From NCBI GenBank assembly GCA_032718475.1, contig JAUCBJ010004795.1, positions 1 through 63,879 of the forward strand: 63,879 bases of DNA. The letters run 5' to 3'. The notes under the pieces were generated by a model. It was not told the DNA's origin. It saw nothing but the letters and a program-made list of their open reading frames with translations, and did no database searches. Origin of the DNA: Nemertoderma westbladi (Eukaryota > Xenacoelomorpha > Nemertodermatida > Nemertodermatidae). This document shows, in pieces, positions 1-13,600 of this stretch. The position numbers and the translations under genes are program-made. The stretch's first letter is position 1; every line of letters begins with the position of its first letter.

Positions 1-655
1 TAACCCAATATGTACACCAACCCACTTTGTACACTAACCCACTTTGGACACTAACCCAATATGTACACTAAACCCGCAATGCCCTGCCCAGTAACCTAAC
101 TATGTACACCAACCCACTTTGTTCACTAACCCAATATGTACACTAACCAAATATGTACACTAACCCAATATGGACACTAACCTAACTATGTACACTAACC
201 CAATGTGTACACTAACCCACTTTGTACACTAACCCATTATGTACACTAACCCAATATGTACGTACACCAACCCACTTTGTACACTAACCCAATATGTACA
301 CTAAACCCAATATTAACACTAACCCAATATGTACACTAACCCAATATGTACACTAAACCCAATTTGAACACTAACCCAATATGTACACTAACCCAATATG
401 TACACTAACCCAATGTACACTAAACCCACTTTGTACACTAACCCAATATGTACACTAACCTAACTATGTACACTAACCCAATATGTACACTAAACCCAAT
501 TTGAACACTAACCCAATATGTACACTAACCCAATATGTACACTAACCCAATGTACACTAAACCCAATTTGTACACTAACCCGATATGTACACCTACCTAC
601 TATGTACACTAATCCCAATATGTACACTAAGTGTACACTATATGTACAACAAACA
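1..655. repeat. 17-bp tandem array, partly degenerate
   Basis: Seen: about 38 copies of a 17-bp unit built around tgtacactaacccaata, with variants (aaaccc, cactttg, aatttga) and occasional 1-4 bp indels. It begins at or before the left edge and fades near 655. Read on the minus strand each unit contains GGGTTAGTG, a GTNAG donor-like hexamer. It lies downstream of EDEM3 exon 5 on the coding strand, hence in an EDEM3 intron unless the gene has ended. It superficially resembles telomeric repeats (taaccc) but the period is 17, not 6. Confidence 0.9.
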
Positions 656-794
656 CGTAAGGTGTCATTCAGCATATTATTTAAAAACATGGGACTTTGA
701 AAAAAGACACTGAGCCCGCAACAGTAGCGTATAATATTCCTTATGCGTAACTATATACAATGTATTGAAAAATGGGAGGGGTTTGTGGGGGAAT

Positions 795-975
795 ATGTGG
801 GGCGAGCGACGAAAGTAAACGAGCTTAGCATACAGGTACCACTAACTCAATCGGTGTGTTTGTTGTTCTGTCGTGTCCAATTTTAAACGTTAATAACTCA
901 GCCAAATGTTAATGAAATTTAACTAAACTTGGTACACATGTAGTCTGGCAAAAGTTTAGAAATTTTCTTTTTTAC
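795..975. mobile_element. dispersed repeat, truncated copy (family also at 40772 and 47139)
   Basis: Seen: the stretch starting at ggggcgagc, with cttagc.tacaggtacc, then gaaat.taac.a.acttggtacaca and aaagtt.agaaatttt, is repeated with divergence at 47139-47305. That copy in turn shares its right end with the foldback element at 40772-41273. I infer a non-autonomous interspersed element. No coding potential is visible. Confidence 0.6.
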
Positions 976-1451
976 TGTTTTAATATTTTTTACAAATTGG
1001 GTTGGGTTGCCTCCGCACATAAAAATCTATTACTTTTAAAACACTAATTTCCTGGTAATACCTCTGCCTTTCATTAATCCTCTGCGATCCTTTGGGTTGG
1101 GGTGGTGCAGATTAAGAGGGCGGTAGAAGCGAGGGAGGGAACTTTTCTCTCTTCTTTGATTTATTCTTATAGGCGGTTTGGTTAAATTTCTTATTTATTT
1201 ATTTAAATTTCTTAAGTACCATAAAAACTGCCTGTCCGGGGTCTCGTTGTTTAATAATGTCTGGCATGAAGGAAGCACAACACCGAAGCACAACGCCGAA
1301 GCACAACACCGAGCTAGAATTATATTAACATTATCTACAATTATCTTCAAAATAATTAATAATACTAAAGAAATATTCTATACGAAAACCAACTAGTTGG
1401 ATATGTTTCCTCTATAGCTGCTGGCTTTTATATTCCTCCGTTTCTACACCG

Positions 1452-1483
<32 letters not shown>

Positions 1484-1522
1484 TAGCACCCGCACCCCTT
1501 GTTGCATATTTCGAATAAATAC
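976..1522. other. EDEM3 intron 5 sequence with a 31-nt C tract
   Basis: No exon recognised; the next EDEM3 exon expected after exon 5 is not found here. The main landmark is an uninterrupted run of 31 C at 1453-1483, a G31 run on the transcribed (minus) strand about 40 nt downstream of the exon 5 donor. A short run of related nonamers (gaagcacaac..cg) lies at 1270-1310. Confidence 0.6.
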
Positions 1523-1654
1523 CTCGAATATGGGATCTTTGGAAAGTCGACTTAAAGCTGCGAACTCGAGTATTAGTGTCCCCGCACACGCAGTACAGGT
1601 GTCCTGATTAGCACCCACGCGTGATTTATCACCAATTCCGTACTTTAAGTTCAC
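1523..1654 (-). CDS. EDEM3: EDEM3 exon 5
   Basis: Acceptor tataatttcag|GTGAAC, 132 bp, 44 codons from [10 protein letters not shown] to SKDPIFE. It contains the [14 protein letters not shown] block that is highly conserved in EDEM3. The proposed donor GAG|GTATTT is a poor match to consensus and is chosen because the family continues after IFE with a different sequence than the read-through. Confidence 0.88.
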
Positions 1655-4600
1655 CTGAAATTATAATATGTAATGATTATTATCAATACCGGGATAGACC
1701 CGAAACATTATTTATATTGTTAACAATTTATTGTAAATAAATTGCATATTCTACTTAAACTATGTGGCTATGAACTACAACTAACTACCGACACCCACTT
1801 ACATATTTTCTTACAAAGTTACTTACAAAATCCCATTGTATCTTTTAAATTTATTGTAGGTCAATGAGATATTGCTTTTATCTGTGTTTTAAATTGATGT
1901 AAGGTTGAGATTGTGGCTCTCGGAAGGTCTTTATGTAGATCGTTCCATAGAAGGGGGTGTGATAGGTAGAGGATTGGGTGAGGTTGGATCGGTAAAATGG
2001 GAATCGGTGCGATGCAGGTTGTTCGAGTGGGATAAGTATGGATAGATTTGGCGAATGTGAATTTGTTCTTTAGTTGGGTTGGGAGTTTTGATAGACCCAT
2101 CCTAAAGCAGAATGTGTACTGTAGGTAGGAATTTATCGAGTGAGGACAGATTCATTAATTTCAATTGATTAAATAAGATGTGTGTAATGGTGGTCATGAG
2201 ATTACAAGAGGATTATCCTAATGATTTTTTTCTGTAATTTTATTAATGGAAGAAGGCAGATAGCGGGGATAGGAGTGGTGTGATAATCGCCGCAGTTTCC
2301 CCAAAGTAAGATTCAATCACAGAATGATATAAGTTGATGAGTATATTTAGTGGCAAGAAGTTCTTAGTTTTGTTTACAATTCCAATATTTTTTTGCAATT
2401 TTCAGTCGAATATAATCGACATGTTTGTTCTATTTTCGGTCGAATATAATCGACATGTTTGTTCTATTTTCGGTCGAATATAATCGACATGTTTGTTCTA
2501 TTTTTGGTCATCCCTGTTAAATATACCAAGGTATTTTTATATGTTTACCTTGTTCAATGTTGTGTGGACCATTTGAGATTTGAGTATTCTTCAGTTGCGT
2601 TTTTTTAATCATGTATTTCGGTGGTGATGATTTTTTTATTCGCATATTTTGACTGTAATATAAAAACCTATACTAGCATAAAGCTGTGACAATTACATAC
2701 ATACTGAGCGTGATATAGCAGAAGCAACTCACTACCACCTATCATGTTTTAAATATATTACGGAGGATAAATAATACATTAATAATAAAGTACATGTGTG
2801 CCATGACAACTCATTAGTTAGTTCACTTCACATGGTACTCAATACTAACTACTAGGAGGACTAGCGCATTGTCGACATAAACACACATTAAACCCGCACT
2901 ACAATTACCAACACAACTTAGACCGCCCTGCGCTGTTGGTTTAAATGAATATTCACCTTACGAACTACAATATATATAATAAATAAATCGTTTAGTGTAG
3001 ATGGATGGTTGATTAAGAACTGATTTCGGTATAACTTTCTTAAAGAGTTTTTATTTTAAAAAAAGCAAAGCTCCATCAATAATGACGTGTCGCACCTTGA
3101 AGTAAATTAACATGGGGAGGTATTAATTTGGCGATGCGTGATTTTGTGTTCGTATTATTTACAATAACTATTATTTGTTTCTATTTCTTTGTGCTCATTC
3201 ATATTATTTAGTATTTATTTAGCCTTAGTTTTATACTAAAAACCAATAGTTATTGTCCTGCCCATTCCAATCTACGATAATAATATTAGTACACCATGTC
3301 CCGTAATATAGTGTCATTTTCTGATGACACGGACCCCCCCCCCCCCCAAATTTTTCTACAAATCTTTATCATATTGCTTAAAATTTGAAACATAACTAGT
3401 TCCACTCACCGTCGTTGACCCCATGAAGCCGGAATTTTCGATTAATAAGTGAGAATAAGATAGAATAAATGGCCTGCAGTGAACAATAATTCTTGCAATC
3501 TTTAAACTCCTATATCTCAGCTGTTTCTCAACGAAATTCAGATATTGTTACATATTTGGAATCCTTGCAACGCAAGCTTTCTATTGATGTGAACAAATTA
3601 CGACAAATATGAAGAATGTCCACGATACAGAGGGTGCGATTTCACAAAAGACACTTTTTAAAACGCTTATAAACAAAATTTGAAGACAAAATCGAAAATT
3701 CCGGCTTCATGGTAACAACGACGGTGAGTTGAACTAGTTGTGTTTCAAATTTCAAGCAATATGATAATGATTTGTAGAAAAATCTGGGGGGGGGGGGGGG
3801 GGGGTCCGTGTCACCAGAAAATGACACTATATTACGGGACATGGTGTATATATTACCTGAAAGTAAAAAAGTAGAACAAAAACTGTTGGCCGACTAATAC
3901 TAACCCTTGGATATGGAAGTCCTGATTTACTATTGAATGCCGGCAGTAATCTGTAAGCGATATCTTTGGATTTAGCAATAAGTTCATCGTTATACCAAAA
4001 CAATCCAACACCGTTGTCTCTGTACCAAACGGCAGCTGAATGACCTCCAAGCAATCCCCTGCAAAAATAATGGTCGATTTACTGATAAAAATATCCACCT
4101 GCAAAATTTAATATAAAATACAATTTTATTCACTAGAAAGGGAATTAAACCATGGAGACGAGCTTACTCACCCCAGCACACGGATCGTTGTCTCGTTACT
4201 CACCCCAGCACACGGATCGTTGTCTCGCTACTCACCCCAGCACACGGATCGTTGTCTCGTTACTCACCCCAGCACACGAATCGTTGTCTCGCTACTCACC
4301 CCAGCACACGGATCGTTGTCTCGCTACTCACCCCAGCACACGGATCGTTGTCTCGTTACTCACCCCAGCACACGGATCGTTGTCTCGCTACTCACCCCAG
4401 CACACGGATCGTTGTCTCGTTACTCACCCCAGCACACTGATCGTTGTCTCGTTACTCACCCCAGCACACGAATCGTTGTCTCGTCTACTCACCCCAGCAC
4501 ACGGATCGTTGTCTCGCTACTCACCCCAGCACACGGATCGTTGTCTCGTTACTCACCCCAGCACACGGATCGTTGTCTCGCTACTCACCCCAGCACACGA

Positions 4601-7600
4601 ATCGTTGTCTCGCTACTCACCCCAGCACACGGATCGTTGTCTCGTTACTCACCCCAGCACACGGATCGTTGTCTCGCTACTCACCCCAGCACACGGATCG
4701 TTGTCTCGCTACTCACCCCAGCACACGGATCGTTGTCTCGTTACTCACCCCAGCACACGGATCGTTGTCTCGCTACTCACCCCAGCACACGGATCGTTGT
4801 CTCGCTACTCACCCCATCACACTGATCGTTGTCTCGCTACTCACCCCAGCACACGGATCGTTGTCTCGCTACTCACCCCAGCACACGGATCGTTGTCTCG
4901 CTACTCACCCCATCACACTGATCGTTGTCTCGTTACTCACCCCAGCACACGGATCGTTGTCTCGCTACTCACCCCAGCACACGGATCGTTGTCTCGCTAC
5001 TCACCCCAGCACACGAATCGTTGTCTCGTTACTCACCCCAGCACACGGATCGTTGTCTCGTTACTCACCCCAGCACACGGATCGTTGTCTCGCTACTCAC
5101 CCCAGCACACGAATCGTTGTCTCGCTACTCACCCCAGCACACGGATCGTTGTCTCGTTACTCACCCCAGCACACGGATCGTTGTCTCGTTGTCGTTACTC
5201 ACCCCAGCACACGGATCGTTGTCTCGCTACTCACCCCAGCACACGGATCGTTGTCTCGCTACTCACCCCAGCACACTGATCGTTGTCTCGCTACTCACCC
5301 CAGCACACGAATCGTTGTCTCGTTACTCACCCCAGCACACGGATCGTTGTCTCGCTACTCACCCCAGCACACGAATCGTTGTCTCGCTACTCACCCCAGC
5401 ACACGGATCGTTGTCTCGCTACTCACCCCACGCTCACACTGATCGTTGTCTCGTTACTCACCCCAGCACACGGATCGTTGTCTCGCTACTCACCCCAGCA
5501 CACGGATCGTTGTCTCGCTACTCACCCCATCGCCATCACACTGATCGTTGTCTCGTTACTCACCCCAGCACACTGATCGTTGTCTCGCTACTCACCCCAG
5601 CACACTGATCGTTGTCTCGCTACTCACCCCAGCACACGAATCGTTGTCTCGTTACTCACCCCAGCACACGAATCGTTGTCTCGTTACTCACCCCAGCACA
5701 CGGATCGTTGTCTCGTTACTCACCCCAGCACACGAATCGTTGTCTCGCTACTCACCCCATCACACTGATCGTTGTCTCGTTACTCACCCCAGCACACGGA
5801 TCGTTGTCTCGCTACTCACCCCATCACACTGATCGTTGTCTCGTTACTCACCCCAGCACACGAATCGTTGTCTCGCTACTCACCCCAGCACACTGATCGT
5901 TGTCTCGTTACTCACCCCAGCACACGGATCGTTGTCTCGCTACTCACCCCATCACACTGATCGTTGTCTCGTTACTCACCCCAGCACACGGATCGTTGTC
6001 TCGCTACTCACCCCATCACACTGATCGTTGTCTCGTTACTCACCCCAGCACACGAATCGTTGTCTCGTTACTCACCCCAGCACACGAATCGTTGTCTCGT
6101 TACTCACCCCAGCACACGGATCGTTGTCTCGTTACTCACCCCAGCACACGAATCGTTGTCTCGCTACTCACCCCATCACACTGATCGTTGTCTCGTTACT
6201 CACCCCAGCACACGGATCGTTGTCTCGCTACTCACCCCATCACACTGATCGTTGTCTCGTTACTCACCCCAGCACACGGATCGTTGTCTCGCTACTCACC
6301 CCATCACACTGATCGTTGTCTCGTTACTCACCCCAGCACACGGATCGTTGTCTCGCTACTCACCCCAGCACACGAATCGTTGTCTCGTTACTCACCCCAG
6401 CACACGGATCGTTGTCTCGTTACTCACCCCAGCACACGAATCGTTGTCTCGCTACTCACCCCATCACACTGATCGTTGTCTCGTTACTCACCCCAGCACA
6501 CGGATCGTTGTCTCGCTACTCACCCCATCACACTGATCGTTGTCTCGTTACTCACCCCAGCACACGGATCGTTGTCTCGCTACTCACCCCATCACACTGA
6601 TCGTTGTCTCGTTACTCACCCCAGCACACGAATCGTTGTCTCGCTACTCACCCCAGCACACTGATCGTTGTCTCGCTACTCACCCCAGCACACGGATCGT
6701 TGTCTCGCTACTCACCCCAGCACACTGATCGTTGTCTCGCTACTCACCCCAGCACACGGATCGTTGTCTCGCTACTCACCCCAGCACACTGATCGTTGTC
6801 TCGCTACTCACCCCAGCACACGAATCGTTGTCTCGTTACTCACCCCAGCACACGAATCGTTGTCTCGTTACTCACCCCAGCACACGGATCGTTGTCTCGC
6901 TACTCACCCCAGCACACGAATCGTTGTCTCGCTACTCACCCCAGCACACGGATCGTTGTCTCGCTACTCACCCCAGCACACGGATCGTTGTCTCGCTACT
7001 CACCCCATCGCCATCACACTGATCGTTGTCTCGTTACTCACCCCAGCACACGGATCGTTGTCTCGCTACTCACCCCATCACACTGATCGTTGTCTCGTTA
7101 CTCACCCCAGCACACGGATCGTTGTCTCGCTACTCACCCCATCACACTGATCGTTGTCTCGATACTCACCCCAGCACACGAATCGTTGTCTCGCTACTCA
7201 CCCCAGCACACGGATCGTTGTCTCGCTACTCACCCCATCGCCATCACACTGATCGTTGTCTCGTTACTCACCCCAGCACACTGATCGTTGTCTCGCTACT
7301 CACCCCAGCACACTGATCGTTGCCTCGCTACTCACCCCAGCACACTGATCGTTGTCTCGCTACTCACCCCAGCACACGAATCGTTGTCTCGTTACTCACC
7401 CCAGCACACGAATCGTTGTCTCGTTACTCACCCCAGCACACGGATCGTTGTCTCGCTTACTCACCCCAGCACACGAATCGTTGTCTCGCTACTCACCCCA
7501 TCACACTGATCGTTGTCTCGTTACTCACCCCAGCACACGGATCGTTGTCTCGCTACTCACCCCATCACACTGATCGTTGTCTCGTTACTCACCCCAGCAC

Positions 7601-10600
7601 ACGAATCGTTGTCTCGCTACTCACCCCAGCACACTGATCGTTGTCTCGTTACTCACCCCAGCACACGGATCGTTGTCTCGCTACTCACCCCATCACACTG
7701 ATCGTTGTCTCGTTACTCACCCCAGCACACGGATCGTTGTCTCGCTACTCACCCCATCACACTGATCGTTGTCTCGTTACTCACCCCAGCACACGAATCG
7801 TTGTCTCGTTACTCACCCCAGCACACGAATCGTTGTCTCGTTACTCACCCCAGCACACGGATCGTTGTCTCGTTACTCACCCCAGCACACGAATCGTTGT
7901 CTCGCTACTCACCCCATCACACTGATCGTTGTCTCGTTACTCACCCCAGCACACGGATCGTTGTCTCGCTACTCACCCCATCACACTGATCGTTGTCTCG
8001 TTACTCACCCCAGCACACGGATCGTTGTCTCGCTACTCACCCCATCACACTGATCGTTGTCTCGTTACTCACCCCAGCACACGAATCGTTGTCTCGCTAC
8101 TCACCCCAGCACACTGATCGTTGTCTCGTTACTCACCCCAGCACACGGATCGTTGTCTCGCTACTCACCCCATCACACTGATCGTTGTCTCGTTACTCAC
8201 CCCAGCACACGGATCGTTGTCTCGCTACTCACCCCATCACACTGATCGTTGTCTCGTTACTCACCCCAGCACACGGATCGTTGTCTCGTTACTCACCCCA
8301 GCACACGAATCGTTGTCTCGTTACTCACCCCAGCACACGGATCGTTGTCTCGCTACTCACCCCAGCACACGAATCGTTGTCTCGCTACTCACCCCAGCAC
8401 ACGGATCGTTGTCTCGCTACTCACCCCAGCACACGGATCGTTGTCTCGCTACTCACCCCATCGCCATCACACTGATCGTTGTCTCGTTACTCACCCCAGC
8501 ACACGGATCGTTGTCTCGCTACTCACCCCATCACACTGATCGTTGTCTCGTTACTCACCCCAGCACACGGATCGTTGTCTCGTTACTCACCCCAGCACAC
8601 GGATCGTTGTCTCGCTACTCACCCCAGCACACGAATCGTTGTCTCGCTACTCACCCCAGCACACGGATCGTTGTCTCGCTACTCACCCCAGCACACGGAT
8701 CGTTGTCTCGCTACTCACCCCATCGCCATCACACTGATCGTTGTCTCGTTACTCACCCCAGCACACGGATCGTTGTCTCGCTACTCACCCCATCACACTG
8801 ATCGTTGTCTCGTTACTCACCCCAGCACACGGATCGTTGTCTCGCTACTCACCCCATCACACTGATCGTTGTCTCGTTACTCACCCCAGCACACGGATCG
8901 TTGTCTCGCTACTCACCCCAGCACACGGATCGTTGTCTCGCTACTCACCCCATCGCCATCACACTGATCGTTGTCTCGTTACTCACCCCAGCACACTGAT
9001 CGTTGTCTCGCTACTCACCCCAGCACACTGATCGTTGCCTCGCTACTCACCCCAGCACACTGATCGTTGTCTCGCTACTCACCCCAGCACACGAATCGTT
9101 GTCTCGTTACTCACCCCAGCACACGAATCGTTGTCTCGTTACTCACCCCAGCACACGGATCGTTGTCTCGTTATCGTTACTCACCCCAGCACACGAATCG
9201 TTGTCTCGCTACTCACCCCATCACACTGATCGTTGTCTCGTTACTCACCCCAGCACACGGATCGTTGTCTCGCTACTCACCCCATCACACTGATCGTTGT
9301 CTCGTTACTCACCCCAGCACACGAATCGTTGTCTCGCTACTCACCCCAGCACACTGATCGTTGTCTCGTTACTCACCCCAGCACACGGATCGTTGTCTCG
9401 CTACTCACCCCATCACACTGATCGTTGTCTCGTTACTCACCCCAGCACACGGATCGTTGTCTCGCTACTCACCCCATCACACTGATCGTTGTCTCGTTAC
9501 TCACCCCAGCACACGAATCGTTGTCTCGTTACTCACCCCAGCACACGAATCGTTGTCTCGTTACTCACCCCAGCACACGGATCGTTGTCTCGTTACTCAC
9601 CCCAGCACACGAATCGTTGTCTCGCTACTCACCCCATCACACTGATCGTTGTCTCGTTACTCACCCCAGCACACGGATCGTTGTCTCGCTACTCACCCCA
9701 TCACACTGATCGTTGTCTCGTTACTCACCCCAGCACACGGATCGTTGTCTCGCTACTCACCCCATCACACTGATCGTTGTCTCGTTACTCACCCCAGCAC
9801 ACGAATCGTTGTCTCGCTACTCACCCCAGCACACTGATCGTTGTCTCGTTACTCACCCCAGCACACGGATCGTTGTCTCGCTACTCACCCCATCACACTG
9901 ATCGTTGTCTCGTTACTCACCCCAGCACACGGATCGTTGTCTCGCTACTCACCCCATCACACTGATCGTTGTCTCGTTACTCACCCCAGCACACGAATCG
10001 TTGTCTCGTTACTCACCCCAGCACACGAATCGTTGTCTCGTTACTCACCCCAGCACACGGATCGTTGTCTCGCTACTCACCCCAGCACACGAATCGTTGT
10101 CTCGCTACTCACCCCAGCACACGGATCGTTGTCTCGCTACTCACCCCAGCACACGGATCGTTGTCTCGCTACTCACCCCATCGCCATCACACTGATCGTT
10201 GTCTCGTTACTCACCCCAGCACACGGATCGTTGTCTCGCTACTCACCCCATCACACTGATCGTTGTCTCGTTACTCACCCCAGCACACGGATCGTTGTCT
10301 CGCTACTCACCCCATCACACTGATCGTTGTCTCGCTACTCACCCCAGCACACGAATCGTTGTCTCGCTACTCACCCCAGCACACGGATCGTTGTCTCGCT
10401 ACTCACCCCATCGCCATCACACTGATCGTTGTCTCGTTACTCACCCCAGCACACTGATCGTTGTCTCGCTACTCACCCCAGCACACTGATCGTTGTCTCG
10501 CTACTCACCCCAGCACACGGATCGTTGTCTCGTTACTCACCCCAGCACACGGATCGTTGTCTCGCTACTCACCCCAGCACACGGATCGTTGTCTCGTTAC

Positions 10601-13600
10601 TCACCCCAGCACACGGATCGTTGTCTCGCTACTCACCCCAGCACACGGATCGTTGTCTCGTTACTCACCCCAGCACACGAATCGTTGTCTCGTTACTCAC
10701 CCCAGCACACGAATCGTTGTCTCGTTACTCACCCCAGCACACGGATCGTTGTCTCGTTACTCACCCCAGCACACGAATCGTTGTCTCGCTACTCACCCCA
10801 TCACACTGATCGTTGTCTCGTTACTCACCCCAGCACACGGATCGTTGTCTCGCTACTCACCCCATCACACTGATCGTTGTCTCGTTACTCACCCCAGCAC
10901 ACGGATCGTTGTCTCGCTACTCACCCCATCACACTGATCGTTGTCTCGCTACTCACCCCATCGCCATCACACTGATCGTTGTCTCGTTACTCACCCCAGC
11001 ACACTGATCGTTGTCTCGCTACTCACCCCAGCACACTGATCGTTGTCTCGCTACTCACCCCAGCACACGAATCGTTGTCTCGTTACTCACCCCAGCACAC
11101 GAATCGTTGTCTCGTTACTCACCCCAGCACACGGATCGTTGTCTCGTTACTCACCCCAGCACACGAATCGTTGTCTCGCTACTCACCCCATCACACTGAT
11201 CGTTGTCTCGTTACTCACCCCAGCACACGGATCGTTGTCTCGCTACTCACCCCATCACACTGATCGTTGTCTCGTTACTCACCCCAGCACACGGATCGTT
11301 GTCTCGCTACTCACCCCATCACACTGATCGTTGTCTCGTTACTCACCCCAGCACACGGATCGTTGTCTCGCTACTCACCCCATCACACTGATCGTTGTCT
11401 CGTTACTCACCCCAGCACACGGATCGTTGTCTCGCTACTCACCCCATCACACTGATCGTTGTCTCGTTACTCACCCCAGCACACGAATCGTTGTCTCGTT
11501 ACTCACCCCAGCACACGAATCGTTGTCTCGTTACTCACAGCACACGGATCGTTGTCTCGCTACTCACCCCATCACACTGATCGTTGTCTCGTTACTCACC
11601 CCAGCACACGGATCGTTGTCTCGCTACTCACCCCATCACACTGATCGTTGTCTCGTTACTCACCCCAGCACACGAATCGTTGTCTCGCTACTCACCCCAG
11701 CACACTGATCGTTGTCTCGTTACTCACCCCAGCACACGGATCGTTGTCTCGCTACTCACCCCATCACACTGATCGTTGTCTCGTTACTCACCCCAGCACA
11801 CGGATCGTTGTCTCGCTACTCACCCCATCACACTGATCGTTGTCTCGTTACTCACCCCAGCACACGGTTCGTTGTCTCGCTACTCACCCCAGCACACTGA
11901 TCGTTGTCTCGCTACTCACCCCAGCACACGGATCGTTGTCTCGCTACTCACCCCAGCACACGGATCGTTGTCTCGTTACTCACCCCAGCACACGGATCGT
12001 TGTCTCGCTACTCACCCCATCACACTGATCGTTGTCTCGTTACTCACCCCAGCACACGGATCGTTGTCTCGCTACTCACCCCAGCACACGGTTCGTTGTC
12101 TCGCTACTCACCCCAGCACACTGATCGTTGTTTCGCTACTCACCCCAGCACACGGATCGTTGTCTCGCTACTCACCCCAGCACACGGATCGTTGTCTCGT
12201 TACTCACCCCAGCACACGGATCGTTGTCTCGCTACTCACCCCATCACACTGATCGTTGTCTCGTTACTCACCCCAGCACACGGATCGTTGTCTCGCTACT
12301 CACCCCATCACACTGATCGTTGTCTCGTTACTCACCCCAGCACACGGATCGTTGTCTCACTACTCACCCCATCGCCATCACACTGATCGTTGTCTCGTTA
12401 CTCACCCCAGCACACGGATCGTTGTCTCGCTACTCACCCCAGCACACGGATCGTTGTCTCGTTACTCACCCCAGCACACGGATCGTTGTCTCGTTACTCA
12501 CCCCAGCACACGGATCGGTATCTCGTTACTCACCCCAGCACACGGATCGTTGTCTCGCTACTCACCCCAGCACACGGTTCGTTGTCTCGCTACTCACCCC
12601 AGCACACTGATCGTTGTTTCGCTACTCACCCCAGCACACGGATCGTTGTCTCGCTACTCACCCCAGCACACGGATCGTTGTCTCGTTACTCACCCCAGCA
12701 CACGAATCGTTGTCTCGCTACTCACCCCATCACACTGATCGTTGTCTCGCTACTCACCCCATCACACTGATCGTTGTCTCGCTACTCACCCCAGCACACG
12801 GATCGTTGTCTCGCTACTCACCCCAGCACACGAATCGTTGTCTCGTTACTCACCCCAGCACACGGATCGTTGACTCGCTACTCACCCCAGCACACGGATC
12901 GTTGTCTCGCTACTCACCCCAGCACACGAATCGTTGTCTCGCTACTCACCCCAGCACACGGATCGTTGTCTCGCTACTCACCCCAGCACACGGTTCGTTG
13001 TCTCGCTACTCACCCCAGCACACGAATCGTTGTCTCGCTACTCACCCCATCACACTGATCGTTGTCTCGTTACTCACCCCAGCACACGGATCGTTGTCTC
13101 GTTACTCACCCCAGCACACGGATCGTTGTCTCGTTACTCACCCCAGCACACGGATCGTTGTCTCGCTACTCACCCCAGCACACGGATCGTTGTCTCGCTA
13201 CTCACCCCATCACACTGATCGTTGTCTCGTTACTCACCCCAGCACACGGATCGTTGTCTCGTTACTCACCCCAGCACACGGATCGTTGTCTCGTTACTCA
13301 CCCCAGCACACGGATCGTTGTCTCGCTACTCACCCCAGCACACGGATCGTTGTCTCGTTACTCACCCCAGCACACGGATCGTTGTCTCGCTACTCACCCC
13401 AGCACACGGATCGTTGTCTCGTTACTCACCCCAGCACACGGATCGTTGTCTCGAAGGTCGATACTACCACATCGTTATCGAAGGAAACCTCGTTGATTAC
13501 TTTACGAACGGAGCTATCAAACCTATCGATGTCACCAATAACCGCGATAGTATCAAGAGAATCAATAAGAGTTAACGCAAACCTAAAATATTCAAACAGA

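Noticed and set aside
1-655. Telomere or interstitial telomeric repeat
   Set aside because: taaccc occurs once per 17 bp within a longer unit, not as tandem hexamers.
4163-13452. CRISPR-like array
   Set aside because: The units are contiguous 32-mers with small variants and no unique spacers, and the surroundings are eukaryotic.
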